A DNA stretch of 51,059 nt from Trametes villosa (GCA_002964805.2 PUDQ02000116.1:1-51059); one strand, 5' to 3'. Shown: positions 24,083-35,097, counted from the stretch's first letter. A program made the numbers and translations. The notes: generated from the letters alone by a model not told the origin.

Positions 24083-25020
24083 TTAACGCACGGAGTCCAC
24101 AAAACCTCCTTTGTACATCGGTATCCCTGGCACACCTGCGGTCGATGCGTCCCCTTGGAGGGCATTCGCTACTACCTCCCTAATAGGTGTTCTCTCGACC
24201 TCCCCTGCCTCGTGATTACCTCGGGCAACGGCGGGCTTTACCCTGCCGTCTTCTTCCTGTTGATTGCAGGCACTTCCGGCTGCACGCACTCGTGAGCAGT
24301 GACAGCGGCAAAGGAACGGCTTAAACTCACTGAGAAGAGACGAAGCGCGTTCCGCCCCACGCTGTCCCGACCCCCGCGGCGTGTGCTTTGGATGCCGACA
24401 AAGAGACCGTGGTGCATCACGCCGAACTCCGTCTTGCGGCACTTGATACAGTTGAGCTCCATAAGCACCGCGCGCGAGTTCCTCGCCACCTTCTCCTCCG
24501 GGTACTTGCTCTTGAACGTACTCCACTCGACGGCGCGTATTCCTTGAACCTGCAGCTGTATTTGCCGTTTGAGTTAGCTTGTTCCCGATGCTGGGTGAGG
24601 TTAGTCGGACGCGAGCGAACAAGAGCTAGGCACGCACATGTCGAAATAGTACTTGTGCCGCGCGGTGCAGTTCTCCGCGGTCAGCGGCCCCCATATCGTC
24701 GCGGGACATCCTGGCACCTGTGTGGGGTTAGTCGACGAATGCAAGCCGCAGACGCGTACTCACAGCGATGCGGATACCAGCGGGAAGGATGTACATCACT
24801 GGCAGCACTCAGTCGACATTGTACCCCTTGATCAGGCTCCCCACAAACGGCTTGTCATCAACTACATGCGCCGGCGTCGTCGCTGTGCATGTCAGCGACA
24901 GCTCTGCCTCCTGGTGCGCCTCCGCACGCTTCGACATTCGCGCGTGGCGGATCTGCTACGTCTGGAGCCCGATGTCGTCTGCGAGCTCGACCGCCTCTTT
25001 GAGTGTGATCCACAAGCTGT

Positions 25021-25985
25021 GGTAGTTATATTATAACATGTACCGTCTATTAGCCCAGAGCGCATTACATTATAAACCGTAGGGCTTTTATTATAACATT
25101 TTCCGGCCCTCCCGCCCTAGTAGCAGCCCGGGCACCTGCCTAATACGGCCAATTTCGGCGGGTGGCTGCTTATCAGCCCGGGCCCTTCTTATCTCCTCTA
25201 GATAAGACTCTAATCTCATCAATCCGAGCTCCCGGCCACCCGGGTGGCGCGGGAATCGAGCGCTTTGGCTCTCGGCTGGGAACTGCCCCGATTAGGCAGG
25301 TTCCCCTCATCCCACCTCCCTTGGGCAGCTTGCTGCCCTCGTATCTCGCTCATTCCGCGTCCAATCAGCCTCGCAAATGGCTCATTCGATTCGGACGGTC
25401 AATGGCTACAATACCTCCCAATGGCGCACAGCGATCCGGTACGTACTCATGCACCTGTGCAGTGCACACTTGGACCCCCCAGGGCGACGCGATCCAGGCG
25501 ATATCTCGCCCGTTTTGCGTCGCACCGGGGCGCGCCTGGGCTCCCCAGAAAGCGGCTGAACGGAGCCTTCTGGCGAGCCCAGGCGCGGGCGATTCCGCCC
25601 AGCGGTTCGCGCTCTGTGCTTCGCCCATATAGGGGAGGAGCACAGAAACCCCTCCTGGTCGATATTTCGCTCATTTCGCCACGGGGCAGGCCGAACTCTG
25701 GTACAGCCTCCCAAAAACAGGTGGACATTCGCTCATTGGACTTTACGGCCCAGGTACAGCATCAGGACGGCTCCAGACAGCCTCATCCTGGGGTCTGGCC
25801 CTAGGACGGCAGTTTCCTCGATATCTCGGGAACGCGGAAGCGCATCGCAATGAGCTGCATATCCCCGGAAAGCTGCGAAACGCAGCTTTCCGTAGGTATG
25901 CCGCTCATCGCAATCCGACCGCTGGAACCGTCGCAGTCGCCACATGCCTCTCCCCACCCCTCTGCCCCCTTCACCTGGCCACTAC
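25021..25985 (+). repeat. Left arm of the fold-back element
   Basis: Inverted copy of 26640-27623. It contains the palindromes GGAAAGCTGCGAAACGCAGC (from 25875) and CCAGAAAGCGGCT...CTTCTGG (from about 25547). The inner boundary is approximate because similarity fades. Confidence 0.8.
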
Positions 25986-26639
25986 TCGTCCAAATCCCAC
26001 CCGTTTCGCTTGCTTCAAGCTGTCCCTCCCTCGAAATACATAGCAGAACTGTTTTGTACCATGCGATCAGTATACTAACCACTTTTCCTCGTTTCCTGGC
26101 CTTATCAGTGCCTCCAGGCCTCTCCAGGTAGGCAACGCGATTTTCGACCCGTTTTGCGCCCGATAAGAGTGTTGAGCGCGGAGCCCAGTAGGTATACGCT
26201 AGGGCTATGTACGTACAAAAAATCTAACGAATCTGAGCTTCCATGATGGAGCTATTACATGATCTCCTCGGGGAGGGCTCAGCCACAGGCCGTCTTAAGA
26301 CGGTCTCGGCGGCTGCCCCGGGCTTGTATGCAGTATAGCAATGCAGGGAGCCAATCTACTGGTGTAAAATGCATATCTCTGCGAGTTTCTAATCGTTTCC
26401 CCCCATTCCTGATGTCCTGGATAGGTGTATAGTAGGAGCATCTAGCATGGCTATCAGTTCATTTACCCATGGCTTCCCTCACCGGCTATAGGGTAGTATA
26501 TGGGACAGTGAAGGTGCCAGATCAGCAAAATTGTACATTAGATAGTATTGCATGAGTCTGTACATGTAAGGACGGCTAGGACATCTACATGAGCACATGG
26601 AAATACCTAGGCATCAGTTACCTTGCTCCTAGAGTGGTA

Positions 26640-27623
26640 GCTGAGAGAAGGAAAGGGAGGGGAAGGGGGAGAGTAGCATGGGGAGGGGGAGAAGAGGCTG
26701 CGCGACGACGAGCGGTCGGATCGCCACAGCAAGCATACCGACGGAAAGCTGCTGAACGCAGCTTTCCGGGGATATGCGTGCGGTGGCGGCGCGCGGTCGT
26801 ATGCTTGAGATATCGAGGAAACCGTCGTCCAGGGGCAAGGCCCCAGAACGACGCTTTCTGTGGTTTTCTAAATGCTTTACCTGGGCTGGAAAGCTAAATG
26901 AGCGAATGACCATCGAGTGTTGGGAGGCTGTACAAAGTTCAAGCCGCATCTGATGCGAATTGAGCGATGTACAGCCCGGGAGGTGAATCTGTGCTCCTGC
27001 CCTGGATGGGCAGAGCGCAGAATCACATCCGCTGGGCCGATCCGCGCGTGCAAAGGCTCGCCAGAAAGCCCTGTTCAGCCGCTTTCTGGGGAGCTCACAC
27101 GCGCCCCAGGGCGACGCGAAACGGGCGAGATATCGTCCGGATCGCGTCGCCCCAGTGGGCTTATCTGTATACGCTATATCAGGATGAGTACGTACCGGAT
27201 CAACTTGCGCTATTGGAGCGAAATGTAGCCTATATCGCTGTGAATCGAATGAGCCACTTGCGAGGCAATTCGGATGAACACCAAGTGAGATATGAAGCTA
27301 GAGAGCGGCCCAAGGGAGGAGGGAAGAGCAGAACCTGCCTAATTAGGGTGGTTCCCAGCCGAGAGCCAAAGCGCTCGGATTCCCGCGCCACCCGAGTGGC
27401 CGGGAGCTCGGATTGATGAGATTAGAATGTAATCTACAAGAGATAAGACGGGCCCGGGCAGATAAGCAGCCACCCGCCGAAATCGGCCGTATTAGGCAGG
27501 TGCCCGGGCTGCTAATAGGGCGGGAGGGCCGGAAAATGATATAATAAAAGCCCTACGGTTTATAATGTAATGCGCTCTGGGCTATTAGACGGTTTGTATT
27601 ATATCAGAACTACCACAGCTGCT
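26640..27623 (-). repeat. Right arm of the fold-back element
   Basis: Inverted copy of 25021-25985, nearly identical over its outer 240 bp and about three-quarters identical further in by eye. Confidence 0.8.
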
Positions 27624-27651
27624 GTGTGATCGCGTGCGGCTGCATAGTCAT

Positions 27652-28517
27652 GGGCGTGTCGAGCGGCGAGGTGACTGATTGGGTAAACGTGCGGCCGCGT
27701 CGTCCACCATGTATCGTCGCGAAGAGGGTTAGTGCAGGACCGGAGGCTGGAGGTAGCCTTCGGCGAAGGTATGGGAACTGGTCTAGCAAGGTGGCGGCAG
27801 GCTCGTAGACGCGGAGAGCAGCTTTTGAGGTGACTCTTCGGTATCGAGGGCATTCCTTTCCTCGTAGGTTGGCGTCTGTAGAGACGACCTCGTCTCGGCC
27901 GTAGACGGGACTTGTGCACCCGTGCTGAGTGTATAAGTTGATGGCGGGCGCGACAACGACGGAGTAGGAGAGGTAGGCGAGCCGGGAGAGGCGGTCACTG
28001 GCAGGAGGGGGGTGCAAGAGGTAGAGGCGTAGCGGACGAGGTGCGAGCAACGGGGATTGCGGTGGGGTGTCGACGCGTGCGGACGCTGACGCGCGCGAGC
28101 CATCGAACGGGAAAGTGCAAGAAGGTCTGAACGCACGAGCAGGTAAGATCTGACGAAGGTTGTGACGCCACATTACAGTGCGTCGCCTGCACGCGGGTGG
28201 CTAAGTTGGCGCAAGTCTCGCGCACGGGGCACGCCGCGCACGGGGGACGCCGCGCACGGGGGACGCCGCGCACGGGGGACGCCGCGCACGGGGGACGCCG
28301 TGCACGGGGGACGCCGCGCACGGGGTGCCGCTCCCTGAGCAGATTGAGGGGAGCAGAGAGCATTAATGGGGGCAAGGGCGGACGGCAAATATGGGGTAGT
28401 ACGCTCACCGAAGTTTGACGTCGGTGCGGAGCGTGCACTCCGAGTCAGGATGACTACGGTCGCTAGTCGTTAAGTTAAGCGGAACCACTGAATGTAGCAG
28501 GGACTTACGCGTGGCGA
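27652..28517. other. Gap holding the split gene's upstream region and the minisatellite
   Basis: Apart from the minisatellite, I see only the probable upstream region of the interrupted gene (up to about 28170) and the 3' flank of the Plavaka transposase. No terminal inverted repeat of the Plavaka element could be recognised here. Confidence 0.4.
28221..28330. repeat. 16-bp GC-rich minisatellite
   Basis: The unit CGCACGGGGGACGCCG is repeated six times with single-base variants, plus a partial seventh copy. Because 16 is not a multiple of three, all frames read through it, which creates spurious Ala/Arg/Pro-rich open frames on the minus strand. Confidence 0.9.
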
Positions 28518-31500
28518 TTATTGACCCGGCGCAGAGGAGCTGTGGAGGAGCTCGAAGGCGTGATGGTCAATGTACTTGTTGACGTAGAACATCGAGAACT
28601 TGTCGAGGGCTTCATGGCTTTGTAGGGTGTCGGAAACTGTATCGCCGACGCTCGACCCAATCAAGTGTGCAGCGCGCACTATACTGTTCAAATGGATGAC
28701 CGAAAGCAGCGGGATGCGTCCACGAAGGTAGGAAGGCTTGACGGCCCACATGCCGGTGTCCTCGTCGATCGCGTCGTATATTCTCCTAAACCAGTGGACG
28801 ATCGCGCATGGGTAGCGTCTCCGCCGGTACGTGAACGAGAAAAACATGCGCACCCGGGCAACCTCCATGCCGAGGAAGCCTGGAAAGTTGTTCGCCTTGT
28901 TGACGAATACGCAATCAAAGCGCGGATGGCGACTCCTCCACAGGGGATTTGCGCGGATGATTTCTCGATGCATCCCACCTACTCCGCATGGGTCGCTTGG
29001 GGCGTAGAACGTGGATGCGGCGGAGTGATATACCGTCAAGGGCACATTCTCGAAGGCCGGGCAGACGCCTAGCGAAAGAGAGGCGCCGCTTAGAGCGGTA
29101 GGCTGTCCACGGTTGAGTTCGTGGTACAAGAAACGTCGGATGTGCGCCCGAAGATCAGTGATAGAAAACGCCGCCTCGAGCTCCTCTGGCGTACTGCCGT
29201 GCTTCCGTTCTGAGGATGTACAATCAGCAAAGCTTGCCCATAACGAACTACAATGATTAACTCACGTGGAGTGGTGGCCATCGCTGTATATGCCATTACT
29301 GTGGGGCCGGAGACCGCGCCGTCCTCATCGGCAACCCCGGGACGCCCCTCTAACCAGTCCTTCTTCTTCCTGGTCTTCTTTGCATGGTGCTGCGCCCCTT
29401 CACGCTGCTCAGGATCTGTGTGGCGTTCTCAATTGAGGGTCACGGTCGGAGGGCTCATGGGCCCGAGGGAAAACGCACCTAGCGCAAGAAGAGCCGCGGC
29501 GAGGCAGCTACCTTCAAGCATGCCGCGCTCGGTGAAGTCGACGCGCGCGGCCGCGAGCTTATCAAGGCGCTGGTTGGTCATCAGCATTTGTTCGAGAGCT
29601 TCATAGCGGCTTGAGCGTCGCCAGGGCTCTTTCACGGCCTTGATATGCTTCGATTCGGTGATGGACGAACACAAGCCGTTGGGAGAGCCAAATTCCCAGA
29701 TGCGGTCGACGTAATGTACGCACGAATGTTGACGCGGAAGGGAGAACCCCTCAGATCGCACACCGCAGTCCCGGAAGAACTCGCGATGTTCGACGAAATG
29801 TTCTAGGGACTCCTCGAGTTGATTGAGTGTCTCTTCGTTATGCGAGTCGCGTCGAACGAGGTAGCAGAATTCGAGGAACCTTCGGATGGACTTCACAATG
29901 TCGGGGGGCAGGAGCCCGTCAATGGCGGGCAGGTACACCTGGAGGAATGTAAGCGCAATCTCAAACGTCGAATGCGTACTACCCTACTTTCATCAACGCT
30001 TTAGAGTCGTCTCCTGTCCACTGCTTGAACCCCCTCCCCTCGTGGAAGTGGCGTAGCTTCGAGAACGGAGGCACCGTCGCAATACTGATGGACAAATGAT
30101 TGAGTAACTCATGTGATACGGGCGGATGGAGTGCCGTACCGACGATCAATTTGAGCAAGAATTTTGGCTGCACCGACATCGCCATGCTCCTGCTTGAGGT
30201 ACTGCTCAACCCAGGTGACTAAATGATCTTTGAAGGTTCCCTTAATGAGCTGGTGCAGTATATCAGGAGCAAGAAGCTCGTGTATGTCGGCCCGGGGGAA
30301 ATTGTTCGTGAAAGGCTGAAAATAAGTACGATGGTAACGACAGAGCTCGAAGCGTGTTCTAACATACCACTACGTCGCCGACGATCCCGTATTCGTCCCA
30401 GAGATCCCCAAGCTCGAACGCCTGCACCAAATACTCGGTATGCTCGCGATTGCGCGCAAGACCACCACCGTGTTCAATCTCGTCCCTCTTCAACATGCAG
30501 CTGTAATCAGGAGCGTGAATGTTCTGCTCATCGGGGGACAAGCGGGGCGTAGGTACTCACACTGGGCACCACCCTTGCACAATGCACGCGAGCAATGCCT
30601 GTTCAGGATAGTCTGCAATGTACGGGCCGATCCCGTATATGACCTTACGGAAATGTCCATCCCCGCAGCGCACTACCTCAGGCTTCTCCATCCAGGGGCT
30701 CAGGGACTGCAGGATCCGGGAAAGCGACGTGTGGAATAGCTGCCGACGGAATTTGCGGAAGTCAGCGCTGTTGGCATCGCGTTTGTTGGCTGACAAACAA
30801 CCATCAGTGAGTTTCCCAAGAAAAAATGACAACACTTACTCTTCGGAATCGCGAGGAAGGCGATCAGTGCCACGGCATTTCGATGGGCGCGTCGAACATT
30901 ATTGTGCACGTTCCCGATGGAGCAATAGACCGGATAGTACTCGTTTTGTCCAGTGGCGACAGAAACTGTAGTCTTGTCGCTGCCGAGAATGATTGGGACA
31001 AAGGACGAGCCCTGTGCCTCGGGCTGCCCGCTGATGATGTTCTAGTATCCGGTCAGCGTGCGCACAATCTACACTCACGAGGACGAGCCTTACCGCCTGA
31101 CGCCAAGCCCACTCTCCACCCATGAAGTTCTGCAGTCTGCGCTTCGAGTTGTGGTCAAATTCGCGAAACGGCGCAAAATCTATCTCGTCCTTGAAGTCCG
31201 GGTTCTCGAGCATGCGTCGGATGACGGCGCGGGGATCCCGGTAGAACACACTGTGCTTGTCAGTCATCCAGGGTTGCGCACCGGATGCTGGAACTTCACT
31301 GCTGTACGAAAGCGTGAAGCTCTCCCATTTGACGTCGCCGAGCGGAATGTTGTCGATGGTGCGGTAGAGATCCTCCTGTCCGCGGTACGGCGCAGAGCCA
31401 CCGTGCTTCAACAATGAGGCTGTCCAGAGCTCAAGCAGCTCGTTGATGTTCCCCGCGGGCATCTGCTCCTTCCGGTAGAGCAAATCAGAGAGCTCGAACG

Positions 31501-32674
31501 CAACCCTATCCTTGAAAGGGGACCAATCGTCACCACTCCTCTCGGAGGGAGGTGGAGGCGGAGACCCTGGAGGAAGCGTCTGGCCGCGGGCATCGCACGG
31601 ACTCCCTGTGGGCATCCGAGGAATGCTTGAGCACGCACGGGGCTACTAAGATGACGAATGCGCCGGACTTACCGTTGACAATTGGGTGTACCTCCATGCG
31701 AGTAGACCGCCCGCCAAATGCGAAATGTGACGGATGGCCCTCCTCGCTGCCACTGCGGCGGCTCTCCGTTCCTGCGGCGTCCGAGCCGGGCGGGGCAACA
31801 GATGATGGACGAGGTAGAGGCGAGGGTGGCGGCGGGCTGTCAGCCTCGCCATACGGATCGACAGCGTTAGGATCTGCGTTGTCGTGGCACGGATTATAAT
31901 CTGCATCATTCCCTAATAACCGGCCCGAGTAGAGCTATCGTACCGTTGGCATTCATATCGTCTGGAGCGTCGATGAATCCTGCGCCTTCATCGGACCCAG
32001 CGTCATCGTCGGGATCGTCGTCGAAGGCCCAGTCGGGGCCTTCGAAGCTTGCGTCGCTTGCGCCATCGTCAGCAGGATCTCCATAGCGGGAGCCGTTGTC
32101 GCTATCCTCGCCGTCGCTACCGCTGCCTGCGCTGCCGCCGTCGCTACGATCGTCCGCATTGCGCCATTCGTCAAAGCGAAGATCCCGGCTTCCCTCGCGA
32201 CCTGCGATACCCATGCCTTCGCCACCACTAAGGTGCGCGCCGTTGTCGCTGCCATCGTTGTGCTCACTGGGCATCAACGCCGCCGCTTGGTCTGCAACGC
32301 GATCAACGGCCCATCCGTCAGTAAACCTGATAATAACGCTGCATGCGTAAGGCTCACCGCCGCGGTAGAGCTGTATGATGCCGAAATCAAAGTGCATCAG
32401 TACCTCGCTCGTCTACGCTACTGAGCATGAAACTGACCTGGTGGCCGCCTTGGGAACCGGCGAATTCGTCTTCAGCTCCTGAGTCTTCAGCGTCCGAGGC
32501 CGGGTCGAGCGGCGGCATGCTAGGGTCGGCGGAGCCGCGTTCGTGTAGGTGCTCTGAGGGCAGCGGCGGGTCAGCCTCCTCAAAATCTGGATGCATACGC
32601 CTCATATGCTGGGTTTTCCCAGTCTTGTTCATCAAGTATCGGGTGCATCCCGGTACGTCGCATGGAATGGACAT
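28518..32674 (-). CDS. Plavaka-type transposase with N-terminal C2H2 zinc finger
   Basis: Twelve exons encode 1,180 residues with every phase closed: 32674-32438, 32370-31944, 31900-31673, 31605-31094, 31041-30840, 30789-30561, 30500-30368, 30315-30140, 30084-29988, 29938-29479, 29415-29266, 29209-28518. The N-terminus has a C2H2 finger (CDVPGCTRYL...HMRRMH), then an acidic linker. The body carries the hallmarks of the basidiomycete Plavaka family: HPIVNGSPCDARG, DDWSPFKDRVAFELSDLLY, FAPFREFD, FVPIILGSDKTTVS, NNVRRAHRNAV, VVRCGDGHFRKVIYGIGPYI, PFTNNFPRADIHELLAPD, EGRGFKQWTGDDSKALMKV, GFSLPRQHSCVHY, LCSSITESKHIKAVKEPWRR and NKYIDHHAFEL. Acidic residues of the RNase H-like core lie among these motifs (GSDK, RADIHELL, TGDDSK). 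No stop or frameshift is needed, so it may be active. I found no terminal repeats to bound the element. Confidence 0.92.
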
Positions 32675-32760
32675 CGGGAGTGATTCGGCGTGTGGGGTTG
32701 GGTGTGGATGGTGTAGGATGCGTACGAGCTGGGGATATGGGGAAAATGTGCCCCGGCGGC

Positions 32761-32766
32761 TTTATA
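32761..32766 (-). promoter_or_regulatory. TATA box upstream of the Plavaka transposase
   Basis: The minus strand reads TATAAA about 90 nt before the start codon at 32674. The 382-bp gap between this gene and the stop of the upstream dioxygenase-like gene contains no other gene that I can see. Confidence 0.5.
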
Positions 32767-33056
32767 AGTCTGGGTCCCGACCGAAAATCAGCGAGTATAG
32801 ACAGCGAATGGGGAGCCCTTGGCCACCCTGCGCCCTGAACGGAGTGCTAGAGGAGTCGGCGCACAACCAGACCGATGCAGCATGCCGCAGCAGTGCGCAG
32901 CGAGGCTCTAGCATCGGAAGGAGGCTTGCAACAAACGGTGCTCGAAGGCGACGGCAATGAGCAGTGACACGCACCAGATGATTAGAAACATGGCATGAAT
33001 TGTATTACAGAGGCTATTTCCGAGAGCGGAGGTGGGTGAAGGCGTGCGCGCAGGTG

Positions 33057-35097
33057 TCAGTCTCGGGCGGAGCCATCGCGTAAGTCAGACCAGCTACTGA
33101 AGAGGTCGAGGCCGCGGTGCCAGCGCTCTGCGCCTGTCTGCTCATACCTGCCCCCCGAGGCGAGGAACGCCTTTTCGGTCCTGAATCCGCATTCCACCCA
33201 TCGGAAAAGCCCTCCAGCGGAGTATTGAGTCATGGAATAGCGGCGTTCGTGGGGCTGCACCGCCGTGTTGGAGTGCTTGACGAGGGCGGAGGGGATGAGA
33301 ATGGTGGAGCTGGACGGGAACTCAATGATCATGCCCAGCTCCCACAGAATGATGTGTCCGCTCTGCGTGTGGTCGAAGGTCCCGAGCGCAGTGATCGCGC
33401 ACATCCCTGTGGCGCGGTTCTGGAAGTCGGTGTGCCGGAATGTTTGGGTACGCGGACCGAGGTTGAACGTAACACTGCCAAACACGGAGTTCTCGAAGTT
33501 CGGTTTGAGAGTCGGCTTCCAGTTCATCAGCGCCTTCAGGTTCTCCTCGTAGGAGCGGTGCAACTTGGGGCAGAACAAACGGAATGCGCCTGCATACGGT
33601 CAGTGGCATCCCTTTAGAGCGTAGCGAAGGGGCGCCCTACCATCTCCAAATCCAGCGATTCTCTGTATGGCGGGATCTGCGCGAAGTTCATCCACGACTT
33701 TCTTCTCCCCTGGAGAAAGATCGCGATTGCACGGCTCCTAGTATACCAATTGGGAGTTTTGGCGACAGTACACTCGAAGGAGGCATGCAATCGCTCACCT
33801 TCTGGCCGCCGCCGTACGATATCCCGCTGGCAATTACACTGAACTTTCCGCGGCGGTGCTTCTTCTCCTCCCTTTCCGCTCCCAGCGCGCATCGCGCCTC
33901 ATCCAGCGCTGCGCATGCCTTCTCCATGGCATCAGGCCATCGCTCGTCCCTCGGAGTCCCCGCCAGTACACCAATCACCCTCTCCTGGGCATCCAATATG
34001 ACGTGCGGAGTACTGTCCGCAACCTATAGTCAGTAATCGCTTAGATGGCGGTCGTAGTGCATGCAACCGTACCGTCCATCCCATTCAATGTACCGGAATC
34101 CAAGCCCCAACGCCTCCGCCTTTGTGAACACCCTGGTATCGTCTTTGGAAGGCGCCGTCCGCCGGCCCACGAATCCCGATGGCGCAGAGGAGATCGTGGG
34201 GATCTCTCCGGATGGCGGAGCGCGGCCACTGGCTCCATTGTCCGCCATGACGACTGGCGCGTTGATGACTACCGCGTTGTCCAAACGCGAGAGCGCGACC
34301 TTTTTGCAGGCCGCCGGAGGATCCGCTTTAGCCTCCTTGTCTCTCCTTTCCTGACGATGCTTCTTAGAGCGCTGCTTGCTCCGCTGCTTGAGGCGATCCT
34401 TTCTATTAGTGGAAAGGTTCGTGTGCTCCGCTACAGGCGGTTGAGGGGCGGGGGGAGAATGGGGAGCGATCGGGTTCTCTCGAAGCGATGAAGCACTGGA
34501 GGGCCGAGGGAGAGCCGCAAGCGTAGATCCCGTAGCCTCCAGCGGCGCGCGTGAGGGCGGCCCTGCACCGGGGCGGGCATCATTGTCGGGGAGGGACACT
34601 TCGTGCGCGGAATGGGGGCCCATGCCCGAGATATCCGGCGAGGATCCGCACCTCGCACGTTTGGCGGGCTCGGCGCGCGGCGGGGGCGCGCAATGTTTAG
34701 CAGCGGGCGGACCCGGGCTGTCTTCCCGAAGCTCGTGGGCGAGCGTGTCGACGTCGTCGTCAATGCAGCACGCGAGAGCCTCAGCGGCATCGTTCTCAGC
34801 CGCCACGCCGTCCTTCGCCGCCTGAGCAGCCCGCTTCTCCGCTTCGGCAATTCGTTTCTCAACCACAGCGGCATGCTTTTTGGCGCGCTTCTCGGCGCGC
34901 TCCACTTGCAGCTCCGTGTTGAAGTCGCCTGGTGCACCTAGCGCTACTATCCCGCCATCGCCGTTCGCCCAGGGCGAGAAAATTTTATTCGATCGTGTCT
35001 ATGAGCCCGCAAGGCACCCCGTCAGATGTCTCTTCTGGGTTTACAGGCCCTACGTACCGTCCGGAAAGGGCCGCTTTGCGACATTGGTACTGAGCAT
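33057..35097 (-). CDS. 2-oxoglutarate/Fe(II) dioxygenase-like protein, TET/JBP-type
   Basis: Five exons (35097-35058, 34937-34073, 34012-33799, 33737-33641, 33589-33057) give 582 residues with all phases closing. Residues 20-60 are a coiled coil, followed by a Pro/Ser-rich linker and a basic Lys/Arg patch (about 210-235). The C-terminal half starts with RYIEWDGRTP, continues with GKFSVIASGISYGGGQ, and then has a double-stranded beta-helix-like core. H458-T-D460 (in FRHTDFQN) and H511 (in SALVKHSN) would bind iron, and R521/R522 (in ERRYSMTQY) would hold 2-oxoglutarate. The SGHIILWELGMIIEFP and STILIPSA strands separate them. I recall this domain as the lineage-expanded fungal TET/JBP family, enzymes that oxidise 5-methylcytosine. 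The family name is from memory and should be tested; the intact gene and the HxD...H...R series are seen directly. The gene ends 382 bp upstream of the Plavaka transposase, on the same strand. Confidence 0.7.

Larger units (their letters stand above)
25021..27623. mobile_element. Non-autonomous fold-back element with ~1-kb terminal inverted repeats
   Basis: The two halves of this 2,603-bp segment are reverse complements. About 25021-25985 pairs with about 27623-26640, leaving a centre of about 650 bp. The outer 240 bp are nearly identical, and similarity declines inward. Flanking 8-bp direct repeats GTGTGATC (25013-25020 and 27624-27631) are a target site duplication. Collapsing them restores the reading frame of the interrupted gene, which confirms the borders. 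Ends begin CACAAGCTGTGGTAG (left) and AGCAGCTGTGGTAG (right, reversed). An 8-bp duplication is usual for hAT elements, but no transposase is encoded, so superfamily is uncertain. Open frames inside are present on both strands of the arms and are probably not genes. Smaller hairpins such as GGAAAGCTGC...GCAGCTTTCC occur in both arms. Confidence 0.85.
24083..27651 (-). pseudogene. Minus-strand gene of unknown family, split by a fold-back element and carrying stops
   Basis: Candidate start ATG at 27651 gives MTMQPHAIT and then meets the insertion at 27631. On the other side of the element the frame resumes at 25012 with LKEAVELADDIGLQ. Removing the element and one copy of the 8-bp duplication makes the frame continuous. 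Further exons follow, with segments FVGSLIKGY, PGCPATIWGPLTAENCTARH, the segment EWSTFKSKYPEEKVARNS, and ELNCIKCRKTEFGVMHHGLF, joined by plausible introns. The C-terminus ends near 24083. Two in-frame stops (TAG after GLQT and TGA after GYNVD) lie between the insertion and the first intron, so the gene was probably dead independently of the insertion. I do not recognise the family. Confidence 0.55.

Noticed and set aside
25162..25804. Long overlapping open frames inside the fold-back element on both strands
   Set aside because: They lie in the inverted-repeat arms, appear on both strands, have no conserved motifs and no splice logic. They follow from GC-rich repeat composition.
28221..28330. 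Possible CRISPR-like array
   Set aside because: The units are directly adjacent with no unique spacers, and the genome is eukaryotic.
28173..28438. Ala/Arg/Pro-rich repeat protein encoded by the minus strand
   Set aside because: The repeats come from the 16-bp minisatellite, which is open in every frame because its length is not a multiple of three.
28518..35097. KDZ (Kyakuja-Dileera-Zisupton) transposon association for the dioxygenase-like gene
   Set aside because: The adjacent transposase shows Plavaka motifs, and I see no KDZ hallmarks such as CxC modules in this window.
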